From Pictodentalium vernedei (Eukaryota > Mollusca > Scaphopoda > Dentaliida > Dentaliidae): 64,000 bases of DNA. Shown piece by piece: positions 11,197 through 22,715 of the stretch; within the stretch, counting starts at the first letter, position 1; every line of letters begins with the position of its first letter. Location: contig CM062292.1 in the NCBI GenBank assembly GCA_031216915.1, positions 73,886,956 through 73,950,955 on the forward strand, written 5' to 3'. The notes beneath the pieces are model-generated. The model saw only the letters and a program-made list of their open reading frames with translations. It was not told where the DNA came from and ran no database searches. The translations under genes and the position numbers were made by a program.

Positions 11197-11607
11197 GTGG
11201 GTTTTTAAAAACATTATTTATCTATTGCATTGTTTGATTCTAGGGTAAAGTTCTAGACTATGTTGCAAGCATCAGGGAAATGTGGCCAAACTATATATTG
11301 CCGAAACACTGCAAAACGTTGGGAAAAGTTTCATAATTTAGGCGCAATTATCTTATTTGGGCACAGCGTTCACCGTCTTTAGTTGGGAAGAATTTAAAGG
11401 CCTGTACAGCCTGGCCATTAGATTTTCCGAAATGCACCGATGTTCAAAGTAAGCAGTCGAAAATTGAAGCACTGATTTGTGAAAAAGGACGGAAAGATAT
11501 TGCCTCTCTTCCCTTGAGACGGTCAGAGGATCAACTCACACCCCGTGAATGTTGTGCCCCTCCCCCACCCACACATACACCATCTAAATTCCTGGCCAAA
11601 ACTTCCA

Positions 11608-11855
11608 TTAACCCTCTACCCAACGTAACGGACAAAACCTGTGCCATTCACAAAAATCGCCAATTAATTTTTATTATTTTTTTCATTTTTTGTCTCAAAA
11701 ACATAGATTATGACCCCTCTTTGGAACGAGCTCGCCGAGCTCGTTCCAAAGAGGGGTTATAACCAATGTTTTTGAGACAAAAAATGAAAAAAATAGTTAC
11801 TCCGAGAATTTTGTTTGCAAGTGTCGTCTGCTGTTCGTGTTAGGTAAAGGGTTAA
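11608..11855. mobile_element. TTAA palindromic MITE
   Basis: TTAACCCTCTACCCAAC to GTTAGGTAAAGGGTTAA. The centre is GACCCCTCTTTGGAACGAG; the partner arm carries the matching AAAGAGGGG, so the G-to-T change is present on both sides. Confidence 0.85.
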
Positions 11856-12404
11856 ATAGAAATGTCAGGCCTCAGTGAAACATTTAGAAATTAGATACCC
11901 TGTGGTACAAGAAATTTCGTGCTTAAATTATCTGTAGCTTTGGTCGTTTCTTATAGAAAATTAGCGATTTTCCAACTGTATGGTGCCACGGGACGTGGCC
12001 GTTCGATACTCATATGAGGTAATGATGAAAGCCCCAGTGAGGTATAATCTACCATCCCTCTTATCCTTATCTGGGTATCGAAGGGTCAAGTCCCATGGCA
12101 CCCTACTTCCAGCACTCCTAACTGACAAACGACTGACATTCGGAACCCATTTTATCGTATGAGGCCATGAGAGTCATGAGAAAATCCTTCAATAAGGCAT
12201 AATCTCCCACCCCTCTTATCCCCATCTGGGTATTGGAGGATACCTACGACAAGGTGAAGCACTATTGGGGGATACCTTGTGAAGGATGCATTTTAAAGGA
12301 TAGTTATGGTACCTAGTACCTGTTTGTCCCTGCCTTCTGGACCACCCCATGAACACCATAGCCCCACGGCCACTACTCCGAACTTGTCCATAGTCACTAC
12401 CATC
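11856..12404. repeat. Weak tandem duplication; no gene
   Basis: Text near 12030-12085 (GAGGTATAATCTACC, CCCTCTTATCC, TCTGGGTATCG) recurs near 12195-12240 (AAGGCATAATCTCCC, CCCTCTTATCCCC, TCTGGGTATTGG), a period of about 160 bp. Confidence 0.45.
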
Positions 12405-13032
12405 TAGTGTTCAACCGATTACCAAAAATGATCGCTGACCGATTACCGGTTATTTGAGCTCACACTCGGCCGATCCAGATACCGATTCCGATTGTAATAC
12501 TGTGCACTACAAGACGAATCGAGGCTTGTAAGAACTACATGAAATTGAACATATTTCACAGCGTAAAACGTCGTTGACTCAGGTCGCAGTAAAATGACCA
12601 GACGCGCACACTTAGGCGTACACGTGGCTCTCAGAGCCACGTGTACCGCCCAAGTACGCGCGACTGGTCATTTTACTGCGACCTGAGTCAAGTAAGAGTG
12701 CAACCTTCACTTTCCGGTATGAAATGGCGATTGCCGCAAGTATGCTCAGTTGTAAGCTTTACATGTCGTTTAACTTGTATATCCCGTAAAGGGGCGCCCA
12801 GAGAAATTAAGAATACATGTCTTTGTTTCTCAACTTTATTGAATGGTAACATTGACATCATTTTACATTAACAATTGAACAATTGCAGAAATTAAAATGT
12901 GGTTAATGAATCACAAAAAAATGCCTGGCAACAATCTGTTGAACCGATGTACCAGGAGCCGTTGCTGTTGTCATCCGATTGCCCACAATCGGCCGATTGG
13001 GGTGTCAGATTGTGATCATCGGTTGAACACTA
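12405..13032. mobile_element. hAT-like MITE family B, copy 1 (uninterrupted)
   Basis: Terminal repeats are TAGTGTTCAACCGAT and ATCGGTTGAACACTA, fitting the hAT end consensus. Flanks CTACCATC and CTATCATT match at 6 of 8, consistent with an aged 8-bp target duplication. A long central foldback (about 12577-12687) has arms that begin with ACTCAGGTCGCAGTAAAATG and close on CGTGGCTCTCAGAGCCACG. There is no transposase. This copy gives the empty-site comparison for the insertion in copy 2 at 36437. Confidence 0.75.
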
Positions 13033-13536
13033 CTATCATTTATATCATGATTACCTATTCTACTATATATGAAAAGCCTATGACATAAATTTTTGCTTTA
13101 TACACCAATTTCAGTAGTTAAAATTTACACCTACAGTGGATCTACATCCAAGTTGACCTTTAGTGACGTCGACCTGAATGCGAACTTGTCTAAATTTATC
13201 GCACGTCGCCTCGCGAAGAGTGAAATGAAAGTGGCAATTATTTATTACGTTTTTAAATGTGTTTACCCCCATAAAACGCCAAAAATTAACAAACATGCAT
13301 TGTCTCGTGTTAATAAAGCACCCATAACTCGAAACAGTTTGTTATTATGTTATTAAAATGTAAAAGGCCCTGTTTCTTTTTCTATCTCGTTTTGGTGATA
13401 CAATTGACAGCGGAAGTATCGCCCACCGATCCTCATGTAAACAAAAGTAAATTCCAAAGTAAATTCTCACGTATGTACGGCTACTGCTCAGTAAAATCGA
13501 GAAAAAATAACAGCAACTCTTAATAATCTGACGACC
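13033..13536. other. No gene seen
   Basis: Overlapping short frames on both strands, without domain or splice context. Confidence 0.4.
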
Positions 13537-13705
13537 ATGGTATAAATAAAATACACCCAAAGTAGCTTGGTGTACCAAATGTTCACCACTCGCGGTGAAG
13601 TGGTGTTAACCGCGCGGCAAAGGCTCGCGGTTAACACCACTTCACCACTCGTGGTGAACATTTGGTACACCAAGCCACTATGGGTATATTCTATATCTAT
13701 CCTAT
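13537..13705. repeat. Long palindrome, about 165 bp
   Basis: The inner arms 13562-13612 and 13624-13676 are nearly identical in inverse orientation (CTTGGTGTACCAAATGTTCA and partner) around a short loop. Pairing continues outward more loosely. Confidence 0.8.
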
Positions 13706-13716
13706 GATCAACTTGT

Positions 13717-13848
13717 ACACTCTAAAATCGGTTGGGTTAAAAATCAACCCAAATCGACTGGGTTGAGTGAATATGAACCCAAATTGGGTTCATATTCACT
13801 CAACCCAGTCGATTTGGGTTGATTTTTAACCCAACTGATTTAGAGTGT
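13717..13848. mobile_element. ACACTCTAAAA palindromic MITE, copy 1
   Basis: The 132-bp element is almost a perfect palindrome beginning ACACTCTAAAATCGGTTGGG and ending in the complement. A second copy sits at 35331-35462. No coding content. Confidence 0.8.
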
Positions 13849-13966
13849 AGTTACCCAATACTATAGTCACCCTTACAGCCTTGTGCGATTACAATTGATC
13901 TGTAGCACTACCACAGGCTTGCGAACTATCTCAGATCGCGACCTCGAACCTCGGCCAAGTCTTAGA

Positions 13967-14675
13967 CAGGCACATGGCTTCAGGGGTGGGGGTGTGTCCC
14001 CCAATCCTGGCCAAAATTTCCTATAGTTGGAAATTCGGAGGGCAAGTCATGAGTTGTTGGAAATTCCATCTGTCTGGATTTTAGAGCTTCTTTGGTGATG
14101 CTGATGTGTCCTTTACTTGCCAAAATACCAACTCGGTTTCAAATCGTCAATAAATCCAACTGTTATTATTTACAACTACAGTGTACTACGCAATATCGAG
14201 CTTCATAAGTATGTATGATTTCAATCGGTACGAGATTTCTACAGTACATTTACTCATCGTAATAAAAAAATCCTCGAAATGTACTTCAAGAAAATCGCAT
14301 CATGTAAAATCGTTATCCTGAGTTAATTCCATCATTCACAGTTACAAAATGATGAAACATCGAAAACTGACCATTCCTGCATAAGATCTCATTTAATGTT
14401 AGGAGAGTGTGAATTGCTCAAAGTTCTTAGTTTGAGCATTTGTTTAGCACATATTCAATTCCCAGAATAATACTAAATAATAATAACAACTGATAATTCT
14501 ATCATAGATGTGTTGGAATTTCAGTTACTAGAATCAATTTTATGTCCCCTTTTCTTAGCTTCATTTTCAAAATTTTCTCGGTAGTAAATTTCCAACTAGG
14601 TGGGAGGGATCGGGGGAAATTCACTACCCTACACCCCCGCCCCCTCCCAATCGGAAACCTCTAACCACGTCCCTG
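13967..14675. mobile_element. hAT-like element family D, copy 1
   Basis: Left end CAGGCACATGGC, right end CCACGTCCCTG (consensus CAGGGACGTGGC). It is flanked by an exact 8-bp duplication GTCTTAGA at 13959-13966 and 14676-14683. The 709-bp interior is non-coding and contains GTTGGAAATT words near both ends. The CAGGG start with an 8-bp TSD identifies a hAT-type element. Copies at 52516-53259 (opposite orientation) and 57135-59494. Confidence 0.85.
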
Positions 14676-14689
14676 GTCTTAGAAGATCC

Positions 14690-15735
14690 ATAAGACCATC
14701 CACACTCTACTACGATACTAGAAACCAAGCATACACCACGCAACCACATGACCTAGTATAGTACAAACCATTAGATGGTTTTATAGTACAAAAGGATAAC
14801 AATAGGCCACCAGGGGTAAATATCGCCCACTGTATACTACCATACCAGACAACAAAACATACCCCACCACGCCACAAGACTAGTAGAACAGCAGAGTACA
14901 CACAATACGCCATGTACTACTGAACTAGATAACCATGCATACCCCCATAACACTGCCTGACCTAGCATTACGCACTACCTATGTCGGCTGTGGACAGCAT
15001 AACGCCTTAGATGGGGGTGGGTGTGGGGGGGGGGGTGGCAGTAAGGACTAACAGTAGACCTATGGGATACAGTTTATCCTATACTACTGTTCCAGACAAC
15101 CAAGCATAACACTGCATGACCTGTCATTACGTACCACCCATACCAACCTCAGGCCAGTATAACGCCTTATGTGGATTGGTAGTATTAAGGGCTGGTAGTA
15201 GACCAACGGACGTACAGACAGTACATTTTATACTACCATACAAGACAACTAAGCTTTACCTCGCAATACTGCCAAGCCTAACATTACGCACTACACATGG
15301 TAATCATAGGATAATACATAACATTCGGTAGGTTAGTAGTACCAATGGCTAACAGTATAGACCAACGGCGTTATATACCGCACACCATGTGCTAACCATA
15401 TACTAACGCACTAGACAACCATGCAGTACCCCCAACTTACCCCCACAATACAACCTGGCCCCGCACTCCTTACTACCCATAGCAAACGTAATGTAATAAA
15501 GTATTCGATGGGCTAGTCGAGTTAAGGGTATAAGAGACCAACAGGGGTACAGACCGTACACCATATACTACAATAATAGACAATCATACATTGCCCCCAC
15601 AATACCGCCTGGTCAAGTGCTACGTACCTATACGGCTGTAGAACAACAGAAAGCATTTAGTAGGTGAGTAGCACCAATAACTGATAAGAGACCTGCAGGG
15701 GTATATACCGCCTATACATTACAACCATATTAGTG
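14690..15735. repeat. Diverged tandem array shared with the giant foldback
   Basis: Units of roughly 160-200 bp repeat with heavy divergence. Landmarks recurring in order include TACTACCATACCAGACAACC, CATTACGCACTACC, CATAACGCCTTA and ACAGTAGACC. The same landmarks, in the same order, occur in both arms of the element at 19431-23490 (e.g. CTAACATTGCATACTACC at about 22150). Confidence 0.65.
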
Positions 15736-16276
15736 ACCCGTACAATGTTACGGTATGTCGGATCGTACAGTGGGCATCAACAGCGGTCAACGTCTCTATC
15801 CGACTATCACGCCGCGTGCGTATCATGAAGTCACAACGTCAGTAACAAGATCCAACGTTTCGCGGGGGAAGATTTCAAGAAAACTCAACTTTCTCGTCAA
15901 TATCCCATCGCATGTGGTGATGCCCATTTTATATACCCAAAACCATGTACATAGCAATACGCTGCATACTATATATGCAGTGGGTATTCCGCTTGCCAGA
16001 TCTTGCTGGGTGGGGCGTAAAAACATGTCTCACGTCGGCTCCGGCGAAAGGCTCCTGTTTCTATGGGAATTTAACACTGGCTGTTTTGGCAAAGCTCTTG
16101 GTGTGTGTCCTTTTGAACTCTTCTTCTATCATACGGTCTGTTGTACATGCGACATGATGACAGAAGAAGAGTTAATGGAGGTTCCCCTTTCGAAAATACT
16201 TTTCTTCCGTTCTGGAATATTCCGGCTTTTTATTGACTTGCCCAACAGACGAGTCGTCGTTGAAAGCAATATATAA
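15723..16276 (+). CDS. Unrecognised 173-codon open frame
   Basis: This is the longest open frame in the window outside LINE sequence. The translation begins MSDRTVGINSGQRLYPTITP if the ATG at 15755 is used, and the open frame extends slightly upstream. It is Cys- and Phe-rich in the middle, with CCTCDMMTEEELMEVPLS near the end. I recognise no domain, signal peptide or convincing membrane segment. It starts where the tandem array ends and no neighbour suggests a role. In an AT-balanced 64-kb stretch a chance frame of this length is possible, so I give it little weight. Confidence 0.15.
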
Positions 16277-16568
16277 GCATAGAGACTGACAGAGATAGAT
16301 ACACCACTGTCACCGAAGGAGTCACAATTCACCTGGTGTGTATTATAACTCCAAAAGCATGCTGTCAGTGTCACCAGCAGGACACACTTGCAAGTAGGCC
16401 TATATGCCCTACTGGACCGACTGGTGCCACTGCATGGAAGAATGTTTTGGGAGTAACAGTACACACCACGTGACCTGTTTTTGCTTTTTGAACTAACCTA
16501 GTGGCTTCATAGAATGATCTAATACAGAAATGGCCAAATGTCTTGAATCGACAATCCTGCATTGGGTT

Positions 16569-16790
16569 TTAACCCTTTACTTAACTCGAAAGGCAGACGA
16601 CGCTTGTAACAAAAGTATTGAATGACTATTTTTTTTCATTTTCTGCTTCAGAAACGTGGCTTATGGCCCCTTCATTGGAACGAGCTCGACGAGATCGTTC
16701 CAATGAGGGGTCATAAGCTATGTTTTTGAGATGAAAATTGAATGATGATTTTTGTGAACAGCGCTGGCGGTTTTGGTCGTTACGTTGGGT
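16569..16790. mobile_element. TTAA palindromic MITE, right end lost
   Basis: It begins TTAACCCTTTACTTAAC and ends at GTTACGTTGGGT, cut by the duplication junction. The central hairpin is present with CATTGGAACGAGCTC. Confidence 0.8.
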
Positions 16791-16879
16791 TCATCTGATG
16801 TGTAGTATAACTCCAAAAGCATGCTGTCAGTAGACGTACTGGTGACACTACATGGAAGCAGGTTTTGAGAGTAACAATA

Positions 16880-17256
16880 TTTTTATTTATTTATTCATTG
16901 GGGCTTAATGTCAAGTACTTATGCACAATGGCTAATCGTGACCGTGACAGTTTTACGGTTAGAGGTACCCTGAGTACCCGGAGAGAACTACCGAGTATCG
17001 ACAAGCAATTGTCAGCTCCTCGACATTCTAACTCTGTTCAAGCTTCGCTCAAACAGGGTTACAGCGATTGAAGACATGTGCGCCATCGACGTGCAGTACG
17101 CCTTAGTACACGGCGTCATCGTGCCCCCATACATGCAGGCAACCGAGATAAAGAGCCTTGCCCAAGGACACAACGCGGGTCGTCCCGGTCGGGGAGCGAA
17201 CTCGGGACCTCTAGCATAGAAGTCCGACAGTCTACCACTGAGCCACCGCGTTCCCC
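16880..17256 (-). mobile_element. tRNA-derived SINE
   Basis: Read on the minus strand, the head has A box TGGCTCAGTGGTAGA and B box GAGTTCGCTCC, the internal RNA polymerase III promoter of a tRNA-like unit. It continues with GTGTCCTTGGGCAAGG, a body, and an AATAAATAAATAAA-type tail. Target duplications GAGAGTAACAATA (16867-16879) and GAGAGCAACAATA (17257-17269) agree at 12 of 13. Mobilisation depends on a LINE in trans. Confidence 0.9.
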
Positions 17257-17376
17257 GAGAGCAACAATACACACCATGTGACCTGTTTTTGCTTTTTGAA
17301 GTAACCCAGTGGCTTCATGGAGTGATCTAATACAGAAATGGCCAAATGTCTTGAATCGTCAATCCTGCATTGGGTT

Positions 17377-17626
17377 TTAACCCTTTGCATAACAGGAAAG
17401 GCAGACGACGCTTGTAACAAAAGTATTGAATAACTAATGTTTTCATTTTTACGTCAAAACATAGCGTATGACCTCTCATTGGAACGAGCTCAATTAGCTC
17501 GTTCCAATGAGGTGTCATAAGCTATGTTTTTGAGACAAAAAAAAAATGAAAAAATAATGAAAATTAAATGATGATTTTTGTGAATAGCGCTGGCGGTTTT
17601 GGTCGTTACGTTGGGAAAAGGGTTAA
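17377..17626. mobile_element. TTAA palindromic MITE, duplicate of the one at 16569
   Basis: TTAACCCTTTGCATAAC to GTTGGGAAAAGGGTTAA. It shares flanks with the previous copy because the whole segment was duplicated. Confidence 0.85.
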
Positions 17627-17894
17627 AATTGTATGATCATCGCATGCGAAGACATGTAAGAAACTATTTTAATCCTATAGAGGATACACTGGTGTAATTT
17701 TTCATCTCAGTTTTTTTTTTAAACAATAAATTTTATTTCCATAACTGAAATGTGGTTTGGCGAACAGGCATGGCGTAGAAACGCCGCCCCATGCACAAAT
17801 ATACAGCCACATTAAAATAGAACAGGTGCATGTGCTGTAGAGAAGCAAAACACAACATTCGAATGATTAGATCGTTGCATATTACATAAATTAC
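17627..17894. other. No gene seen
   Basis: A T-rich run at about 17708-17720 and no recognisable element. Confidence 0.4.
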
Positions 17895-18105
17895 GGTGAC
17901 GCTGTGTACTAAGGCGTACTGCACGTCGATGGTGCACCTGTCTTCAACCAATGCTAACCCTGCTTGTGTGGAGTTCGTATATTGAGGAGCTGACAGTTGC
18001 TCGGTGGTTCTCTCCGGGTACTCCGGCTTCCTCCACCCGTAAAACTGTCGTGGTCATGATTAGGCATTGTGCAGAAATATGTGACCTTAAACACCAATAA
18101 ATAAT
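17895..18105 (+). mobile_element. SINE body and tail, head missing
   Basis: It matches the 3' two thirds of the SINE at 18613 from ACGGTGACGCTGTGTACTAA through CACCAATAAATAATAAATA. The tRNA-like head is absent, as in 5'-truncated retroposition. Confidence 0.8.
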
Positions 18106-18599
18106 AAATAACATCAGGGTAAAATATTCCATTGTATTAATATTGAACGTAGGCACAGTAGAGGGGGAAAAACAGTGATTAGGTCCCAAAATTATCCCTG
18201 ACCAGTGGCCTTTACGCATCATAGAGCTTTGGTGCAATCCTTTACTAAATCGCATTTTCGGATGATCAAACACTACTAAGAAAACAAGACCGTGGCTGTA
18301 TACAGTTGTGAGGAATCATGACAACTGTTTTAACAGTTGTCACTACAGCTTATATAAAAGAAATTTGTAGGCATGAGTAAAGGTCTCAGAAAATTCTACA
18401 AAGCCTTTCAAAGTAATCATATCATGATTCACTGAACCGTTGTGTCGTAGTTATGTACTGTTGAAAAGCTGAGAAAAATTCGGTATTCAACTCAGTTATC
18501 TCATCTGCTGGCAGCAACTTTTATTTCCTTCCACGATCTGGAAAGACGGGTTCTCTTACAACGTTTGCGTGTTGAGCAGGTCATATCAACCCATACCTG
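18106..18599. other. No gene seen; one hairpin
   Basis: TGACAACTGTTTTAACAGTTGTCA forms a hairpin near 18318-18342 (12-bp arms, no loop). Nothing else is supported. Confidence 0.4.
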
Positions 18600-18612
18600 T
18601 ATTCATTTTATA

Positions 18613-18987
18613 TCTCAGTGGTAGACTGTTGGACTTCTGTGCTAGAGGTCCCGAGTTCGATCCCCGACCGGGACGACCCGCGTTGTGTCCTTGGGCAAGG
18701 CACTTTATTCCGGTTGCCTACTTGGGGGACACGATGACTCCGTGTACTAAGGCGTACTGCACGTCGATGGTGCACATGTCTTCAACCACAGTAACCCTGC
18801 TTGAGAGGAGCTTGAACAGAGTTAAAATGTTGAGGAGCTGACAGTTGCTCGTCGATGCTCGGTGGTTCTCTCCGGGTACTCCGGCTTTCTCCACCCGCAA
18901 AACTGTCACGGTCACAATTAGCCATTGTGCATAAGTGTGTGACCTTAAACACCAATAAATAAATAAATAAATAAATAAATATATAAA
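18613..18987 (+). mobile_element. tRNA-derived SINE with exact target duplication
   Basis: Head starts TCTCAGTGGTAGACT (A box) with B box GAGTTCGATCC, then GTGTCCTTGGGCAAGG, the common body and an (AATA)n tail. The 13-bp duplication TATTCATTTTATA flanks it exactly at 18600-18612 and 18988-19000, marking a comparatively young insertion. The first few head bases are missing relative to the copy at 16880. Confidence 0.93.
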
Positions 18988-19036
18988 TATTCATTTTATA
19001 TAAACAGGTTGCGATATAATTTTAGTTCCAAACAGT

Positions 19037-19246
19037 TACAGTAACAGTCGCCGTGGACTGGTCGTAATCCACACGTGGGCAGTGATGTCCACAACCAGGT
19101 AATAAAAATCATCATTAGCAAAATTTTAATTACTCAAGCACCGGGATGATTATTCCTATAATTAGTGTTTGGAATCTAATATTATTGCGTGCGTGGAAAT
19201 ACTGACCACTCGTGGAAAATGACCATTCCACGGCGGTTGTACTGTG
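19037..19246. mobile_element. TA-target MITE (Tc1/mariner-like) family C, copy 1
   Basis: Ends read TA-CAGTAACAGTCGCCGTGG and CCACGGCGGTTGTACTG. TA flanks and CAG termini suit a Tc1/mariner-type non-autonomous element. A copy in the other orientation is at 45816-46047. Confidence 0.65.
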
Positions 19247-20294
19247 TACAGTGAGATAATACAATTTGTTGCTGATTATTTGAGTTAATAATGAGTTGTT
19301 CCAACAAACTGCTATCAGGGTCTACTTTGGCATGGCCCATCACTTCCAGGATCTTTCAGACTCCAGGCTTTGGTTCAATCTGACCCTATTCAAGTAGACA
19401 ACCTTTGGCTACCAATGTAGCTCTCCAAATCGTCGCCTGAGTACTAGAATGTCCTATGTCCCATAAGGGACATAGGGCATTAGTAGTATGTCATGTTCCC
19501 CTACAGGTCTATTCGGCAGGACCCCGGTGCAGGACCCCGGAAGTGACGTCATGTCACGTGACGTAGTGGCGCCTTGTTGTGTTGTCATGGTAACCCGCGT
19601 GAGCGGCCATCTTGTGACGTCATCCCCATAGTGACACGTGGTGTTAGTACGCATGCGCAGCGCGTGTTGTTAGGGTGATACGTGTTTCCGTCGTCCATTT
19701 TGTATACTAGGGGCCGCCATCTTGGTTTCTATGGTAGCATGTGACTGCTATGTTACCTAAGACCTACAATAGGACAGGGGTATGTTTTGGGGGGTATGTT
19801 CGATTGAATCGGAGTATTTTCTGGAACGACTTCCCTGGATAATTACCACAAACAACCCGACAACTTGTATTATTTCGAATTCTTCCAGAATTCTCTGCTT
19901 CTATCTATATATGCAATAGTTATCGTTTATCTGGCCATGTTCCTTTATTCTAGAGTATACTCAAGTAGTGTAGAAGAGCCTATTATTTGGAACAGTTTAT
20001 CTTATTATTACTATATTTAGCAATTTCTGGTCTATTCTTGTTAGTTCTGACCCTATTCCAAGTACTCTTGTTGTTTCATTTCTGTAACTAACCAATCAGA
20101 TTTCTGGATTCCCATAACCTGTACTTAATAGTATAGAGTTATCTCCCCTGTGTGTAATAAAAGCCTATATCCAATGGCCATATCCCATGGAATCCCTTTT
20201 TTGAAAACACCTGTGGCTATGGAATCCCTTTTTTGTCATATGTGCTTATGTGAAAAGGCACACTGTGACACAATATTCCCTATCACATAGACAC

Positions 20295-20725
20295 ATGCTT
20301 TATGTGCCGATATGTGCCGATATGTGCTTATGTGACAAGGCACAATGTGACACAAAATGCCCTATCACATAGGCACATACGGGTATTTGAGGATACCTAT
20401 GGCCTGGTATTGTATTATTTGAGGATACCTATCGAGGATACCTACTGGAGAATCCCTTTTTGTCATATGTGCTTATATGAAAAGTCACAATGCAACACAA
20501 AATGCCCTATCACATAGACACATACGGGTATTTGAGGATACCTATGGCCTGGTATTGTATTATTTGAGGATACCTATCGAGGATACCCACTGGAGAATCC
20601 CTTTTTGTCATATGTGCTTATGTGAAAAGTCACAATGTGACACAATATGCCCTATCACATAGACACATACGGGTATTTGAGGATACCTATGGCCTGGTAT
20701 TGTATTATTTGAGGATACCTATTGA
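20295..20725. repeat. 145-bp tandem repeat, left arm
   Basis: About three units contain ATGTGCTTATGTGAAAAG, CCCTATCACATAG, ATACGGGTATTTGAGGATAC and GGAGAATCCCTTTTTGTCA. Successive CATATGTGCTTAT words are 145 bp apart (20465 and 20610). The 61-codon open frames here are products of the repeat. Confidence 0.85.
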
Positions 20726-20759
20726 GGATACCTATCGAGGATACCTTTATAGGATACTT

Positions 20760-21330
20760 ATCTGAGGATACTATATAGGCTGTACATATCCCTATAAGTC
20801 TCTTGCTGGCCCTTAGCACTATTAATCCACCTGATGCATTATGTTATCCTATGGCTGGTATAGGTAGTATGCAATGCTAGGCATAGGGGTATTGTGGGTA
20901 GGGGTACTGCCTGGTAGTTTAGAACGGTACTATAGTATGGCGGTATATACACCTATAGGCCCCTGTTAGTGCTTGGTACTATTAACCAACCGATTGCTTT
21001 GTTTTATTATATGGCTGGTATATGTAGTTCGTTATGGTAGATCTAGTGATTTTGTGGGGGTGGGGGTAATGCTTGGTAGTTTAAAACGGTAGTATAGCAT
21101 AGGCTGTACATATCCCTGTAGGCCTCTTTCTGGCCCTTGGTACTACTGATCCACCAGGTGCTTCATATTATTGAGCGGTATTCTGGGTGAGGTCAATGCC
21201 TGGTAATACAGAACGGCAGCAGAGTATGGTTGGTATATTCCCCTATAGATCCCATCCTAGCCGTTGATAGTATTAACCTACCAAAGGCTTTGTATCATCC
21301 TGTTACTGGTAAGGTGGTACGTAATACCAG
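20760..21330. repeat. Diverged tandem array, left arm
   Basis: Repeating landmarks CCCTGTAGGCCTC, TGGTACTATTAACC, ATGGCTGGTATA and ATGCCTGGTA appear at intervals of about 160-180 bp. This is the inverse of the module that makes up 14690-15735. Confidence 0.65.
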
Positions 21331-21699
21331 TAGTTCCTACCTTATTCCGAGTACTCTTGTTGTTTCATTTATCTAGATCATTTATATAAATTATAATTAA
21401 CCAATTGGATTGCTTGATTTGATATTAAAAATCCCTCATTGAGGTCTAATTTACTACGACTCTTATCCTCATTTCAGAAAAAGGGATTCCACAAATGGGA
21501 TTCCTAAAAAAGGGGTGCCGAAATTGGGGTGCCTGGGAATATGGCCATTGATATAGGTTTTTATTATACAGAAGGGAGATAACTCTGTACGATTAAGTAC
21601 AGGTTATGGGAAATCAAGCAATCTAATTGGTTAATTATAATTTATATAAATTATCTGGATAAATGAAACAACAAGAGTACTCGGAATAAGGTAGGAACT

Positions 21700-22260
21700 A
21701 CTGGTATTACGTACCACCTTACCAGTAACAGGATGATACAAAGCCTTTGGTAGGCTAATACTATCAACGGCTAGGATGGGATCTATAGGGGAATATACCA
21801 ACCATACTCTGCTGCCGTTCTGTATTACCAGGCATTGACCTCACCCAGAATACCGCTCAATAATATGAAGCACCTGGTGGATCAGTAGTACCAAGTGCCA
21901 GAAAGAGGCCTACAGGGATATGTACAGCCTATGCTATACTACCGTTTTAAACTACCAAGCATTACCCCCACCCCCACAAAATCACTAGGTCTACCATAAC
22001 GTACTACATATACCAGCCATATAATAAAACAAAGCAATCGGTTGGTTAATAGTACCAAGCACTAACAGGGGCCTATAGGTGTATATACCGCCATACTATA
22101 GTACCGTTCTAAACTACCAGGCAGTACCCCTACCCACAATACCCCTATGCCTAACATTGCATACTACCTATACCAGTCATAGGATAACATAATGCATCAG
22201 GTGGATTAATAGTACTAAGGGCCAGCAAGAGACTTATAGGGATATGTACAGCCTATATAG
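21700..22260. repeat. Diverged tandem array, right arm
   Basis: Mirror image of the array at 20760-21330, in the same orientation as the array at 14690-15735. Confidence 0.65.
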
Positions 22261-22324
22261 TATCCTCAGATAAGTATCCTATAAAGGTAACCTCGATAGG
22301 TATCCTCAATAGGTATCCCCAAAT

Positions 22325-22715
22325 AATACAATACCAGGCCATAGGTATCCTCAAATACCCGTATGTGTCTATGTGATAGGGCATATTGTGTCACATTGTG
22401 ACTTTTCACATAAGCACATATGACAAAAAAGGATTCTCCAGTAGGTATCCTCGATAGGTATCCTCAAATAATACAATACCAGGCCATAGGTATCCTCAAA
22501 TACCCGTATGTGTCTATGTGATAGGGCATATTGTGTCACATTGTGAATTTTCACATAAGCACATATGACAAAAAGGGATTCTCCAGTAGGTATCCTCGAT
22601 AGGTATCCTCAAATAATACAATACCAGGCCATAGGTATCTTCAAATACCCGCATGTGCCTATGTGATAGGGCATATTGTGTCACATTGTACCTTTTCACA
22701 TAAGCACATATGACA
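22325..22715. repeat. 145-bp tandem repeat, right arm
   Basis: Mirror image of 20295-20725, again about three units. Matching minus-strand frames start exactly 145 bp apart. Confidence 0.85.

Larger units (their letters stand above)
16329..17626. repeat. Tandem duplication, second copy split by a SINE
   Basis: Copy one is 16329-16790 and copy two 16791-17626. Both run from ATAACTCCAAAAGCATGCTG through CCTGTTTTTGCTTTTTGAA into a TTAA MITE. The junction falls inside the right terminal repeat of the first MITE, which therefore lacks its last AAAGGGTTAA. Copy two contains a SINE that copy one lacks and has lost about 45 bp near its start. Confidence 0.85.

Noticed and set aside
18613-18720. A possible functional tRNA gene
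   Set aside because: A and B boxes are good, but the unit continues into a SINE body with an A-rich tail and exact target duplications, and it lacks a clean acceptor stem.
20302-22699. Four nearly identical 61-71-codon frames on opposite strands
   Set aside because: They are the same 145-bp unit read in the two arms of the foldback. There is no sign of selection on the protein.
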